A DNA stretch of 50,414 nucleotides from an uncultured delta proteobacterium (GCA_903911145.1 CAIWCD010000020.1:1-50414), one strand, 5' to 3'; positions 25,417-33,590 are shown, counted from the first letter of the stretch. Numbers and translations are program-made. Notes: a model not told the origin generated them from the letters alone.

Positions 25417-26481
25417 CTATTCTGCGTTTGCGTGATCGCGAACCAGCGTCGCGACGGCTTGCTCAAGCGCGGCGTCCAGAGAAACTGTTCGATTCCCATA
25501 GGCAGCGGCTCCACCAATCAGCTGTGCCGACGCTGCATCGTGGAGCTGAAGAGTGAGCGCGAACTGCTTACCGATGATCCGGAGGTCTCCTGAGACAACA
25601 TCGTCTGCGCCGATCTTTCGCGCGGTATCGATATCTCCGTCGCCCTCAAGTTCGTTTAGTTCGCGGCCACCAGCCAGTGCCACGACATTTTCGCGCGTCG
25701 TTACCTTTGCCGTAGGCGCACTCTGCGCGAGGAGAATCCTCACGCGGTCCGTCAGGTGTTTCGCGAGCTGAAGATTGCGCGAGGTCTGGTCCCGGAACTC
25801 AAGTACCGCAACGAACTTGCTATCGAGCAAGTGCCCGGCAGAGGTGACCGATCCGCCGGACACAGTATCGGCAGGAGCGGCTCCCCGCAGCACCAAGGGC
25901 TCCGCAGAAGTGTGGTGCAGGTTCGTTAGTTGTTCTTGGCCATCCGCACTGGACGGTTGTCCTTGCCTGGCGACAATTCCTCCTATCGCTGCGAGCAGGC
26001 CCAGGCTCGCGCATGCAAAGAACACGGCCCTGCCGATCTTCCTCGGCGGGTTGATGTCCGCAGATACCTGACGCCCAACCGTATTCTCGGTGGCGACAGC
26101 CGGAGTACGCCGACGCGCTCCCCCTCCGGCAAAGTGCTCGCAGATTGCCCATTGGCCGAACAGGGCGCGCCAATCGTCGCGTGAGTAAGTGCGCGGAGAT
26201 TTCCAGTGGGGCGCGCTCGGCTCCTGGCTTGCGGCCGATACGATTAACGTGTCGAGACCGACCTGGTGCGAACCAACTCTGGTGCCGGCCCTTTCGCGCG
26301 CAACCAAGCGAAAGAGGCCGGCGACATCCATGCGGTCGCTGCGGCCGCCGTTAATCACGAGCGTGCGGGCCGCATTCGCGTAGGTGATTCTCTCGTGATG
26401 AGCAAGGAGGTGCTCGAGCAAGCCCGCGCACGTCTGCGTCTCCGTCGCGTGCGGGCCATTCGCGAGCAAGGCGCTCTTCAT
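25417..26481 (-). CDS. single-pass membrane protein with possible winged-helix N-terminus and TolB/CsgG-like C-terminal domain
   Basis: Of 354 residues, the first 110 contain LLEHLLAHHERITYANAART and a later GLDTLIVSA then HWKSPRTYSRDDWRALFG. This resembles the small winged-helix-like domains found beside phage and defence genes (weak). One membrane helix spans about 151-171 (AVFFACASLGLLAAIGGIVA). Residues 218-350 (SKFVAVLEFRDQTSRNLQLA, KVTTRENVVALA, ARKIGADDVVSGDLRIIGKQ) match the TolB-N/CsgG-type fold found outside the membrane in CadC-like sensors. The layout suggests a membrane sensor with a cytosolic effector or DNA-binding end. Its start overlaps the XRE gene stop by 4 bases. Confidence 0.62.
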   Translation of the reverse strand: MKSALLANGPHATETQTCAGLLEHLLAHHERITYANAARTLVINGGRSDRMDVAGLFRLVARERAGTRVGSHQVGLDTLIVSAASQEPSAPHWKSPRTYSRDDWRALFGQWAICEHFAGGGARRRTPAVATENTVGRQVSADINPPRKIGRAVFFACASLGLLAAIGGIVARQGQPSSADGQEQLTNLHHTSAEPLVLRGAAPADTVSGGSVTSAGHLLDSKFVAVLEFRDQTSRNLQLAKHLTDRVRILLAQSAPTAKVTTRENVVALAGGRELNELEGDGDIDTARKIGADDVVSGDLRIIGKQFALTLQLHDAASAQLIGGAAAYGNRTVSLDAALEQAVATLVRDHANAE

Positions 26482-27296
26482 GTTGCACCCTGCCCCGCGC
26501 GGAATGGTGTCATCGCATCGCGGACGCCGCGACCACGCGCCTCTGGATGCACGAGCGCGTCCTTGAGAGGAAACACGGCCAAGCAGCTAAACAGCTCCCC
26601 CGGCGAACTCGCGATGCTTCCACGCTGCGTGCGATAGCCGAAGTCGCGGAGGCGCCGCCCCAGAGCGGAATCGGCCTTCACGAATCGAAGGACAGGCGGC
26701 AGCGCAGGGAAATCGGCGAACTTCTTACGGCGTGACTTACGGAGTTTGTACCAGCGGAGCGGCTCACCGTTGTGGCAGAGCAGAATGCGCTGACCAGGCG
26801 CGAGGCGAGCCAGGTAATCAGGTCGATTCCCAAGCGCGTCGAGCAGTGGGCGGCAGAGGATTCCGGCGTCTGCCATTGCGAGCGTATTTGCCGCGTCCGC
26901 GCGTGCGCCGTTGGCCCAATACACCCATGCTGTCGGTCGGTGGAGACGCCCCACGAGGTCGCGGACTCGATCGCGTCCGTCTCGCCGTGCATCACCGTTT
27001 GCACGAACAGTGCGATGCGCGTGAGCCGCGAGACTCTCGTGCTCCGCGGGAGGAGACTCGCTCATCGAGAGGCCGTCGTGCAGAGCCACGAGGGTTCTCT
27101 CCAGATCGCTCAACCTGCACTCGAGCAGGAGCCGGATGACGCGCTGGAGGGCCGGAGGCCACTCCTCGTCCTTGGTCTCCAAGCGCGTCAGCGACTTAGG
27201 CGCAATCCCGAGCAAGCGTGCCATCTGCGCCTGCGTCAGCCCGAGGGCTTGGCGGGTCTGTGCAGCGAGCTTGCCGTGTGTCGTTTGCGCGTCCAT
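26478..27296 (-). CDS. XRE-family HTH protein with uncharacterised C-terminal domain
   Basis: The start is chosen at 27296 (MDAQTTHGKLAAQTRQALGL), where the HTH begins; the frame runs further upstream but across a palindromic operator. Residues 8-60 are an XRE HTH (LGLTQAQMARLLGIAPKSLTRLE). Residues about 110-272 form an unrecognised domain with VYWANGARADAANTLAMADA and APGQRILLCHNGEPLRWYKL, whose strand pattern is loosely reminiscent of PUA/EVE-type domains. It is the first gene of a three-gene minus operon with the membrane TolB-like protein and an unknown, and it probably autoregulates through the palindrome at 27334-27352. Confidence 0.7.
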   Translation of the reverse strand: MDAQTTHGKLAAQTRQALGLTQAQMARLLGIAPKSLTRLETKDEEWPPALQRVIRLLLECRLSDLERTLVALHDGLSMSESPPAEHESLAAHAHRTVRANGDARRDGRDRVRDLVGRLHRPTAWVYWANGARADAANTLAMADAGILCRPLLDALGNRPDYLARLAPGQRILLCHNGEPLRWYKLRKSRRKKFADFPALPPVLRFVKADSALGRRLRDFGYRTQRGSIASSPGELFSCLAVFPLKDALVHPEARGRGVRDAMTPFRAGQGAT

Positions 27297-27333
27297 GGCG
27301 GGAACATATCGGTCGCAGAGTCCTCTCGCCATT

Positions 27334-27352
27334 AGGTCACGATGTGTGACCT
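27334..27352. promoter_or_regulatory. palindromic operator AGGTCAC-N5-GTGACCT
   Basis: Perfect 7-base arms at 27334-27340 and 27346-27352 are separated by GATGT, 38 bp upstream of the XRE gene start, in the 288-bp divergent spacer facing the Nmad-like pair. The size and symmetry suit a dimeric HTH regulator. The rest of the spacer (27353-27584) shows no clear gene. Confidence 0.6.
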
Positions 27353-27584
27353 CAAACGGGAGCACGGCATGCTGCTTTGTGAACCAAAGGCGCGTCGAGT
27401 CTTTGCCAGACACGCTCGCGAGCCATCGCGTCCGTGCGACCATGATTGTTGACGAGTTGAGCAACTTCATCGAGACGGAGGCGTCGACGAGCCGCCACGC
27501 TTGCGGCGCTTGAGTGGCCGCCGTCGATCCGTCCCCCTCGCCGAGCGGGCGCGACACAGCGGTGCGCGACGCATTCTCGAGAAG

Positions 27585-28337
27585 ATGGCATCCTGCCCCC
27601 ATGAGCCCACGCCTTCACGCTGGTTCACGGTGAAGGGGTACCTCGTCCGGGTCGGCGTTGACCAAGCGTACGGTCAATGGAACGCGCCCGTGGACCCGGA
27701 CACTCTCGACTTCGCCTACGTACCGATTCCGGACGGTGCCCAGCATCCGCGCCTGGCGACGCCATACGCGAGCATCGTGGGTACCCTGGCCCGTTTCCCT
27801 GGGGTGCACATGCCTGCGGGGCTGCTGGGCAAGTCAATGCACCTCGACCCAGACTTCAAACACCTGACATACGGCGACAACGGCGCGCGCCGAGGCCGCG
27901 GCGTGGCGAGCCTCGACACTGGTGACTTCATCGCCTTCTTCTCCAGCATGCGACCGACGCGCGAGTGCGATCATACGCTCCTCTACGCGCTGATCGGCTT
28001 CTACAGGGTGCGCGAGGTCGTTTGGGTGAAGGACGTTCCATCGCGCCGCTGGGGCGAGAACGCACACACTCGCCGGCTCAGCCATTCAGAAACCGACGTC
28101 ATCATCCGCGCGGATCCTGCATCGAGCGGTCGGCTGCGTCGGTGCATCCCCATTGGCGAATGGCGCAACCGATCCTATCGCGTCCGGACCTCCCTTCTGG
28201 AGCGATGGGGGCATCTGTCCTGCCGAGACGGCTTCATCCAGCGCAGCGCCGTTCCACCATCGTTTCTAGACCCGGCACGATTTATCGAGTGGTTCGAGGA
28301 GCAGGGCCCGGAACTCCTCGCAACAAACAACCCGTAG
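27585..28337 (+). CDS. Nmad3-like (nucleotide modification-associated) domain protein
   Basis: The start is probably ATG 27585, close to the first conserved strand YLVRVGVDQAYGQWNAPVD. The 250-residue product shows the layout I associate with nucleotide-modification-associated domain 3: FAYVPIPDG (near residue 45), MHLDPDFKHLTYGDNGARRG (near 85-105), SLDTGDFIAFFSS, and TLLYALIGFYRVREVVWVKD. Such domains were defined from gene neighbourhoods of modified-base systems and resemble sensors or readers of modified nucleotides. The last third has WRNRSYRVRTSLLERWGHLS. It is followed 9 bases later by a partner gene. The family assignment is from memory of the pattern, so moderate. Confidence 0.6.
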   Translation: MASCPHEPTPSRWFTVKGYLVRVGVDQAYGQWNAPVDPDTLDFAYVPIPDGAQHPRLATPYASIVGTLARFPGVHMPAGLLGKSMHLDPDFKHLTYGDNGARRGRGVASLDTGDFIAFFSSMRPTRECDHTLLYALIGFYRVREVVWVKDVPSRRWGENAHTRRLSHSETDVIIRADPASSGRLRRCIPIGEWRNRSYRVRTSLLERWGHLSCRDGFIQRSAVPPSFLDPARFIEWFEEQGPELLATNNP

Positions 28338-28346
28338 AGGTTGCCC

Positions 28347-28838
28347 ATGCGGACCCTCGTCTACAAACGCACTCACAACGGTGACCCAGACGAACGCGGC
28401 ACGTTCGGCGTCAATGACTGCATGGGCAGCGTCCGCGGCTGGGAGTTCGAGGCGGTGATTGGCGTGGGTGGCACGGGCGATGAACCGCGCGAACACGGCA
28501 TCGCCGAGAAGATCAACTGGATCGGGATTGGGCCTCACAAGACGCCAGGCTCGCCGCGTGGCCCGCTCGTTACGTTCGACCACTACGTTTACTTTGGCGA
28601 GACGGGACCAGCGTTGGCGGACCAAGCCCCGAACCTTGCGCGTCACATCTACGACATGAACGTGCGGACGCTCATGAACTTCACCCCTGCGGAACAAGGC
28701 GAGGTCGATGCCATCCTGGCACTCGCTCACGACGAGCCGCCCTCTCCGGCACTGTCGAACAGTGCGGCGGGCGCTGAGGCGCAATGCCGCGTCTCAGCCA
28801 CGACGGTGCGGCGGAAGCGAGAGCCTTGTTCCTGCTGA
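28347..28838 (+). CDS. conserved partner of the Nmad3-like protein (Nmad-type candidate)
   Basis: ATG 28347 follows AGAGG at about 8 bases and lies 9 bases after the Nmad3-like stop, so the two form one unit. The 163-residue product opens TLVYKRTHNGDPDERGTFG and has DCMGSVRGWEFEAVIGVGG, KINWIGIGPHKT and GPLVTFDHYVYFG, a compact motif-rich N-terminal domain of about 125 residues. An Ala/Arg-rich, probably unstructured tail follows. I recall this motif set as a frequent neighbour of Nmad-type genes; its activity is not established. The tail is poorly conserved-looking and the stop may have moved. Confidence 0.6.
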   Translation: MRTLVYKRTHNGDPDERGTFGVNDCMGSVRGWEFEAVIGVGGTGDEPREHGIAEKINWIGIGPHKTPGSPRGPLVTFDHYVYFGETGPALADQAPNLARHIYDMNVRTLMNFTPAEQGEVDAILALAHDEPPSPALSNSAAGAEAQCRVSATTVRRKREPCSC

Positions 28839-29010
28839 CCACTGCCTGGGGAAGTGAACGCGGGGGCGCGGCATCTGCCCCCTGCCATATCGCGTCAGCG
28901 CGATCTCGTTAGCTGAAAGGGTTGTCGTCGAGCCGGATCTCCGGATTGCTCGGCGCGTTGCGCAGGACCGCTTGCCGGAGGTTTCGCTCTGCGCACTTCC
29001 GGCCGCAGGC
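28839..29010. other. spacer between convergent Nmad-type partner and HigA-like genes
   Basis: This 172-bp stretch between convergent genes has the imperfect GC-rich inverted repeat GGGGGCGCGGCATCTGCCCCC near 28862, which could terminate transcription, and no convincing gene. Confidence 0.3.
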
Positions 29011-29316
29011 TCACCGGTGCGAAATCAGGTCGAGCTGTAGCCGCGCGCCCAGCGCCATCGCGATGCGCTCGAGGAGGTCGAGCTTCGGGACTGCCTTACC
29101 GGCCTCGATGCGCGCGATGGACGCCTGCCCCGTCCCCGCACGCTCGGCCAGCTCGACCTGGGAGAGCTTGCGACGCGCGCGCAGAGCGCGGACCTGCCGA
29201 CCCAGACCGAGTTGCTGCACGCGCGCTTCCACCTTGGCGTTGAAGCCCGGCTCCTTGGCGTCACGCTCTGCGATGAGGTCTTCGATGGTCAGCTTGCTGA
29301 TGTGTTTGCGGCTCAT
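29011..29316 (-). CDS. HigA-like XRE antitoxin
   Basis: Start at 29316 (MSRKHISKLTIEDLIAERDA). The 101-residue product has an N-terminal extension that can fold over the toxin, then an XRE HTH at about residues 38-92: LRARRKLSQVELAERAGTGQASIARIE followed by KLDLLERIAMALG. It follows the toxin gene by 13 bases on the minus strand, the toxin-first order typical of HigBA pairs. It should neutralise the toxin and repress the promoter at 29664-29692. Confidence 0.85.
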   Translation of the reverse strand: MSRKHISKLTIEDLIAERDAKEPGFNAKVEARVQQLGLGRQVRALRARRKLSQVELAERAGTGQASIARIEAGKAVPKLDLLERIAMALGARLQLDLISHR

Positions 29317-29329
29317 ATGATCTCTCCCG

Positions 29330-29656
29330 TCAGTCCTTGCCGAGCGTCTCTCGCATCCGCTTCCGTGCAACCTCGAGTTCGCGCGGCGGAGCCTTCTGGC
29401 CCTGCTTCTTGTAGGCGTGGAGCAGCACCATCTCTGGCCCCGTCACCACGATGTAGAACACGCGGTCGATCGAAAACTTCAGCTCCCAGAGCTTGCCCTC
29501 GATGTGCCGCGCCTTCACCTCCGCGCCTTCGAGTCCATTCAGGCCGAGATCCTTCAATGCCGCATAGACAGGCTCGGCTCGATCGGTCGGCAGCTCGCGG
29601 AGGTAATCCGCAACCGGCACCCGCCCTGACGCGCTGACGTAGAACCGAATCTTCAC
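29330..29656 (-). CDS. HigB-like (RelE superfamily, Gp49-type) toxin
   Basis: The 108-residue product opens MKIRFYVSASGRVPVADYLR. It continues with VYAALKDLGLNGLEGAEVKA, GKLWELKFSIDRVFYIVVTG and VLLHAYKKQGQKAPPRELEVA, the typical Gp49/phage-derived RelE-like fold of HigB toxins that cut mRNA on the ribosome. Arg/Lys/Tyr positions near the C-terminus fit the basic active face. The first gene of the toxin-antitoxin unit. A strong promoter ends so close to the ATG that the transcript may be leaderless. Confidence 0.86.
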   Translation of the reverse strand: MKIRFYVSASGRVPVADYLRELPTDRAEPVYAALKDLGLNGLEGAEVKARHIEGKLWELKFSIDRVFYIVVTGPEMVLLHAYKKQGQKAPPRELEVARKRMRETLGKD

Positions 29657-29663
29657 CCGCGCA

Positions 29664-29692
29664 GCCTAATGTCAGGATTGACATATGTCAAC
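29664..29692 (-). promoter_or_regulatory. HigBA promoter with palindromic operator over the -35 box
   Basis: On the minus strand, TTGACA (29692-29687) is 17 bases from TAGGCT (29669-29664). TTGACATATGTCAA at 29679-29692 is a perfect 14-base palindrome covering the -35. Outer TGTC (29671) and GACA (29697) extend the symmetry. Repression by the antitoxin complex is likely. The -10 box ends 7 bases from the toxin ATG. Confidence 0.65.
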
Positions 29693-29907
29693 ATCGACAT
29701 CACGCACTGACGCCCGCCGGAGCCGTAGCGATCCTTTGGGCTCCACTCATGGCCCATGTTTCTTGGCACTCCGCTGCACCTAAAATCGCTTCGCCTGCGA
29801 TGGCACCGCGTGGATCGCGTGTATCCGCTGGACGGCATACCTTCGTGATGTCGCGGCTGTGCCAAGAGATGACAACCACTGATTATACCTACATCTTTTC
29901 GATTCCA

Positions 29908-30082
<175 letters not shown>

Positions 30083-30226
30083 CCTTGAGCGGTTGCGTAT
30101 TGGCGCGTGACGAGGTTCTGGCAGGCACGCGCGCAGCGGGCCTCGGGTACAACAGCAACTGATCATCGCGCCGGGCTCATCATGGTTGCTGACGAAGCAG
30201 CCCGAAAGCGGCAGGTGATGTCTGAA

Positions 30227-30778
30227 TCAGCGGCTCGCGACTCGCGACGCGATCAGGAAGCCCTTCGCAAACGCGGGCCTGAATCGCTGCGAATAGATCC
30301 GTCCCAGTAGAGGGACCGCCTCGATCATGTCTCCCAGACTCCACATCTCCTCGTGTTCGGTGACGAGGAAATGCTCGGGAGAATCTGGATCGGCGACCGC
30401 AAACGCGAAGGTCAGGATCGTCCGCAGCGGATACGTAAAGATCGGTCCCAGCTGCTTGAGGTGCATCACTCCGTCGACCATCGCCCGCCCAGTGCGGCCA
30501 TCGGGAGCGAGCGTGACGTTGAGCTGGCGGACGTCGAAGTCGAAACGGAACATCGCGTGGAAGCCAGCCATCCCCGTTCGATACGCATCCTTGCCAACGC
30601 CGGTCTGCCACGGGTCCTTGAAAGTCACGCCCTCGGCGAGATGCGGCGCGACCTCGGCCTCCATGCGCGCCCGTGTGACGCTGGTGTCGTACAGGAGCCC
30701 GGTGAGACGACGAAACGCCCCTTCAAGGACGCGGGTGCGCTGCTCATGGGTCCGGTGCGCTTCGGGCGTCGAGGTCAT
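30227..30778 (-). CDS. SnoaL/NTF2-like domain protein
   Basis: Start at 30778 (MTSTPEAHRTHEQRTRVLEG). The 183-residue product has an N-terminal helix pair and VTFKDPWQTGVGKDAYRTGM, where a ketosteroid isomerase-like cone begins. Beta strands MFRFDFDVRQLNVTLAPDG, RAMVDGVMHLKQLGPIF, ILTFAFAVADP and EEMWSLGDMIEAVPLLG follow. This matches the NTF2-like fold with the EHEEMWSLGDMI edge typical of small uncharacterised members. No catalytic assignment can be made. The gene is just outside the island's right repeat. Confidence 0.7.
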   Translation of the reverse strand: MTSTPEAHRTHEQRTRVLEGAFRRLTGLLYDTSVTRARMEAEVAPHLAEGVTFKDPWQTGVGKDAYRTGMAGFHAMFRFDFDVRQLNVTLAPDGRTGRAMVDGVMHLKQLGPIFTYPLRTILTFAFAVADPDSPEHFLVTEHEEMWSLGDMIEAVPLLGRIYSQRFRPAFAKGFLIASRVASR

Positions 30779-30852
30779 TCGACGAGCGTAACGCCGTGAC
30801 GCGCTCGACGCTGTGTCAGAGGATCGTTCCGCCACGCACGAGAGGAAACAAT

Positions 30853-31071
30853 ATGAAGAAAGCACGTGAGCAAGGATCATCGGCCAGCTCCCTGCGGGAG
30901 ATCCCCGCGGTCGACGTCAAGAGAGCCAGGGTGCGGATGATGGCAAGAGCTTCCCTGCTCGCAGAGTGCAAAGACGGATTCAGGAAGTCACCGCAGCGCA
31001 ATGCTTGCGCCCTTTCCACGCACCCTGTTGAAACCGCGCAGATCCTGCAACGGCCGTCTGGGAGATCCTGA
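30853..31071 (+). CDS. decayed small antitoxin-like protein
   Basis: A good ribosome site (AGAGGA at 30841-30846) precedes ATG 30853. The first 28 residues (SSASSLREIPAVDVKRARVR) resemble short antitoxin-like proteins of the pattern SLREMPEVD-x-x-ARVR. The remaining 44 residues lose similarity and are Ser/Arg-rich. I read it as a start preserved from a small gene whose 3' part was replaced. No toxin partner is visible. Confidence 0.4.
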   Translation: MKKAREQGSSASSLREIPAVDVKRARVRMMARASLLAECKDGFRKSPQRNACALSTHPVETAQILQRPSGRS

Positions 31072-31522
31072 CGATCTGACACGTCACGAAGGGTAGGATC
31101 ATCGTGGTTGAGAGAGCCATGAATTGACGCTGTGCAGTAATCAACTCATGCCCCGCTTCTTGCATGTCATCCGCCTTCTCTTGTGTGCTCCGCTGCCGAC
31201 TCCAGACCGGATTGCGAGGCGATGCAACCAGGTAGCATTCAACGCTCGCACCTCCAGCGAGCGGAGAGGATGATCATGAAGAGCCTCGCGTGCATTGTCT
31301 CAGCCCTGATCGCGCTTCTGGTTGCGAGTTCTGCCGTTGCCCAGACAACCCCACGTTAAGCGCGTCGGTAACATCGACTCCGAACAGTTCCTCTAAACGG
31401 GCCTCCACTTCTACTCGGATCTCAACCAGTCGCGGGAAGCAGCTCTCTCCAGTCGCTCGCTTGGAAGTCGCCCCTTCCCGTCGCCGATTCTCATTTCAAC
31501 CCCCACTCCAGACAGAGGCCTC
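31072..31522. other. intergenic region with a signal-peptide remnant upstream of the symporter pair
   Basis: This stretch contains a truncated secretory leader (31276-31359, listed separately) and otherwise no convincing gene. It must contain the promoter of the DUF485-ActP pair, for which I cannot fix boxes. Confidence 0.4.
31276..31359 (+). pseudogene. isolated signal peptide, remnant of a secreted protein gene
   Basis: After GGAGAGG, the ATG at 31276 opens a 27-residue frame, MKSLACIVSALIALLVASSA continuing VAQTTPR, then TAA. It has a basic start, hydrophobic core and AVA-Q cleavage site, a complete Sec leader with no mature protein. It is probably a gene truncated just after its leader. 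Confidence 0.45.
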
Positions 31523-31900
31523 ATGGCAGACCAGACTCCCGCAACGTCGGGTGCAAAAGAGGACGCACCGGCCCTCAAATCCAATGCTCGGTTGGTATTG
31601 GAATCGCCTGAGCTCAAGCATCTCGTCGTCCGACGCTGGACGGTGTCTCTGACTCTCCTGGCGATCCTCTTCATCGTCTACTACGGGTACATCCTGATGG
31701 TGAAGACGGACCTGATGAGCATGCGCATCGGCACTGTAATCACGCTGGCGATTCCGGTCGGCGTTCTGGTGATCCTCGCCGCATTCTCCCTGACCGCGTT
31801 TTATGTCTGGTGGGCCAACAAGAGTTATGACCCGGAAGTCGCGCGCCTGAAGGAGAAAGCGAAAGAGCTGATCGCCCCGACCAAGGGAGAGACGCGATGA
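31523..31900 (+). CDS. DUF485 membrane protein (YjcH-like)
   Basis: The 125-residue product has two membrane helices near residues 42-63 (VSLTLLAILFIVYYGYILM) and 72-98, preceded by the typical SPELKHLVVRRW and followed by a basic tail. DUF485 proteins are encoded directly before ActP-type acetate symporters and are thought to assist them. The stop overlaps the actP start as ATGA, so the pair is translated together. Confidence 0.88.
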   Translation: MADQTPATSGAKEDAPALKSNARLVLESPELKHLVVRRWTVSLTLLAILFIVYYGYILMVKTDLMSMRIGTVITLAIPVGVLVILAAFSLTAFYVWWANKSYDPEVARLKEKAKELIAPTKGETR

Positions 31901-33504
31901 CTCTACTGACTGCACAAGGCGCGGCCAACCTGCCCGAGTTTGGAAAGGTGAATGTCGTCGCGCTGGTCTTCTTCTTCATCATTGTGGCGATGACGCTGGT
32001 GATTACCTATTGGGCCGCCAAGCGCACCAAGACCACCAAAGAGTTCTATGCCGCGGGCCGCAGCGTTTCCGCGTTGCAGAACGGGCTCGCGCTCGCCGGT
32101 GACTACATGTCCGCCGCGTCGTTCCTGGGAATCTCAGGAATGGTGGCGCTCAAGGGTTATGACGGAATGATCTACGCGACGGGCTGGTTGGTGGGCTGGC
32201 CCGCCCTGATGTTCCTCATCGCCGAGCCCTTGCGCAACCTGGGGAAATTCACCTTCGCGGACGTGATCTCGTTTCGCCTGCAGCAGGGTCCGGTGCGCAT
32301 CGCCGCGGCCTTCGGCGGCGTCTTGACCGTGCTCTTTTATACCATCGCGCAGATGGTTGGATCCGGCACGCTGATCTCCCTCATGTTTGGAATTCCCTAC
32401 CACATCGCTGAAGTGATCGTCGGCGTGGTGATCCTTCTGTATGTGCTCTTTGGTGGAATGCTCGCCACCACCTGGGTGCAGATCATCAAGGCAGTTCTTC
32501 TGCTCGGTGGAGTCACGTTCCTTACCTTACTGGTGCTCGCGCAATTCCACTTTTCACCAACCGATCTGTATGCGGCCGTCGTCTCCAACCAGAACAATCT
32601 GCCCGGCGAGCCCGTCGCCAAACTTCCTCCCTTGTCGAGCATGATGGTTCCGGGAGCGCTGGTGTCGAGTCCGATCGAAGCGGTCTCGCTCGGGCTCGCG
32701 CTGATGCTGGGCCTGCTCGGCCTGCCTCATATTCTACAGCGGTTCTATACCGTCCCGGATGCCAAGGCCGCACGCAAGTCCGTGCTCTATGCAACGGGTC
32801 TGATCGGGTATTTCTATATCATCATCCCCATCGTTGGATTCGGTGCGGCGGCCATCGTGGGACGTGCGGCGATCAGTAAGATCGACCCCGGCGGAAACAT
32901 GGCCTCGCCCATGCTCGCAGCGGTGCTGGGTGGAAATCCGTTCCTTGGCTTTATTGCCGCCGTCGCCTTTGCCACCATCCTCGCGGTGGTGGCGGGACTG
33001 ACTCTCGCGGGCGCGTCTGCTTACTCGCATGACATCTATGTGTCCCTGATCAAGAAAGGCAGTGCCACGGAGCAGGAGCAGGTGCGCGCGGCGAAGATGG
33101 CGACAATCGTGTTTGGTGTGCTGGCGGTGTTGCTTGGAATCGCCTTCAAGGGTCAGAACGTCGCGTTCATGGTTGGACTCGCCTTCTCAATCGCCGCCAG
33201 CGCGAACTTCCCTTCGCTCCTGATGTCGATCGTCTGGCGCCGTTTCAGCACCTGGGGCGCTGTCGCGTCGATCATCACTGGAACTGTGCTCTCGATTGGA
33301 ATGATCGTGCTCTCCCCGACGGTCTGGGTAGACATCTTCAAGCACCCGACGGCAATCGTGGGCCTCAAGAATCCAACCATCGTGTCGATGACCGCGGCAT
33401 TCCTGGTTGGAATTATCGGGTCCCTCCTGTCACCCGACGTGCGCGCCCAGACGATGTACGACGATGAGAAACTCCGCACCTATCTGGGGATCGGCGCGGA
33501 GTAG
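31897..33504 (+). CDS. actP: cation/acetate symporter ActP (SSS family)
   Basis: The 535-residue protein with about 13 membrane helices belongs to the sodium:solute symporter family. The segment EFYAAGRSVSALQNGLALAG leads to GDYMSAASFLGISGMVAL, the SSS signature region near residues 60-85. Other features are LRNLGKFTFADVISFRL and GLLGLPHILQRFYTVPDAKA. ActP-type members take up acetate and other short monocarboxylates with a cation. The paired DUF485 gene supports this substrate class. A strong hairpin follows the stop. Confidence 0.9.
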   Translation: MTLLTAQGAANLPEFGKVNVVALVFFFIIVAMTLVITYWAAKRTKTTKEFYAAGRSVSALQNGLALAGDYMSAASFLGISGMVALKGYDGMIYATGWLVGWPALMFLIAEPLRNLGKFTFADVISFRLQQGPVRIAAAFGGVLTVLFYTIAQMVGSGTLISLMFGIPYHIAEVIVGVVILLYVLFGGMLATTWVQIIKAVLLLGGVTFLTLLVLAQFHFSPTDLYAAVVSNQNNLPGEPVAKLPPLSSMMVPGALVSSPIEAVSLGLALMLGLLGLPHILQRFYTVPDAKAARKSVLYATGLIGYFYIIIPIVGFGAAAIVGRAAISKIDPGGNMASPMLAAVLGGNPFLGFIAAVAFATILAVVAGLTLAGASAYSHDIYVSLIKKGSATEQEQVRAAKMATIVFGVLAVLLGIAFKGQNVAFMVGLAFSIAASANFPSLLMSIVWRRFSTWGAVASIITGTVLSIGMIVLSPTVWVDIFKHPTAIVGLKNPTIVSMTAAFLVGIIGSLLSPDVRAQTMYDDEKLRTYLGIGAE

Positions 33505-33531
33505 GGATCTCGCTCGCGGCTTTGCCAGGCA

Positions 33532-33555
33532 CTGGTTCCCCAGAAGGGGAGCCAG
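33532..33555 (+). terminator. hairpin downstream of actP
   Basis: CTGGTTCCCC (33532-33541) and GGGGAGCCAG (33546-33555) pair over 10 bp, with one G-U, around the tetraloop AGAA. No U-tract follows; instead a partial copy of the tRNA terminator repeat begins at once. Probably a transcription end or mRNA-stabilising hairpin. Confidence 0.55.
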
Positions 33556-33590
33556 CCTGACGGAGAAATCCGAAAGGGGCGCGGCCTTCG
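33556..33590 (+). repeat. third, partial copy of the tRNA-Pro terminator repeat
   Basis: CCTGACGGAGAAATCC and the following GGGGCGCGGCCTTCG match 29968-30002 at 34 of 35 positions (A for G at 33573). The left arm of the hairpin is absent, so it cannot fold like the other two copies. Flanking sequence is unrelated. Confidence 0.7.
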
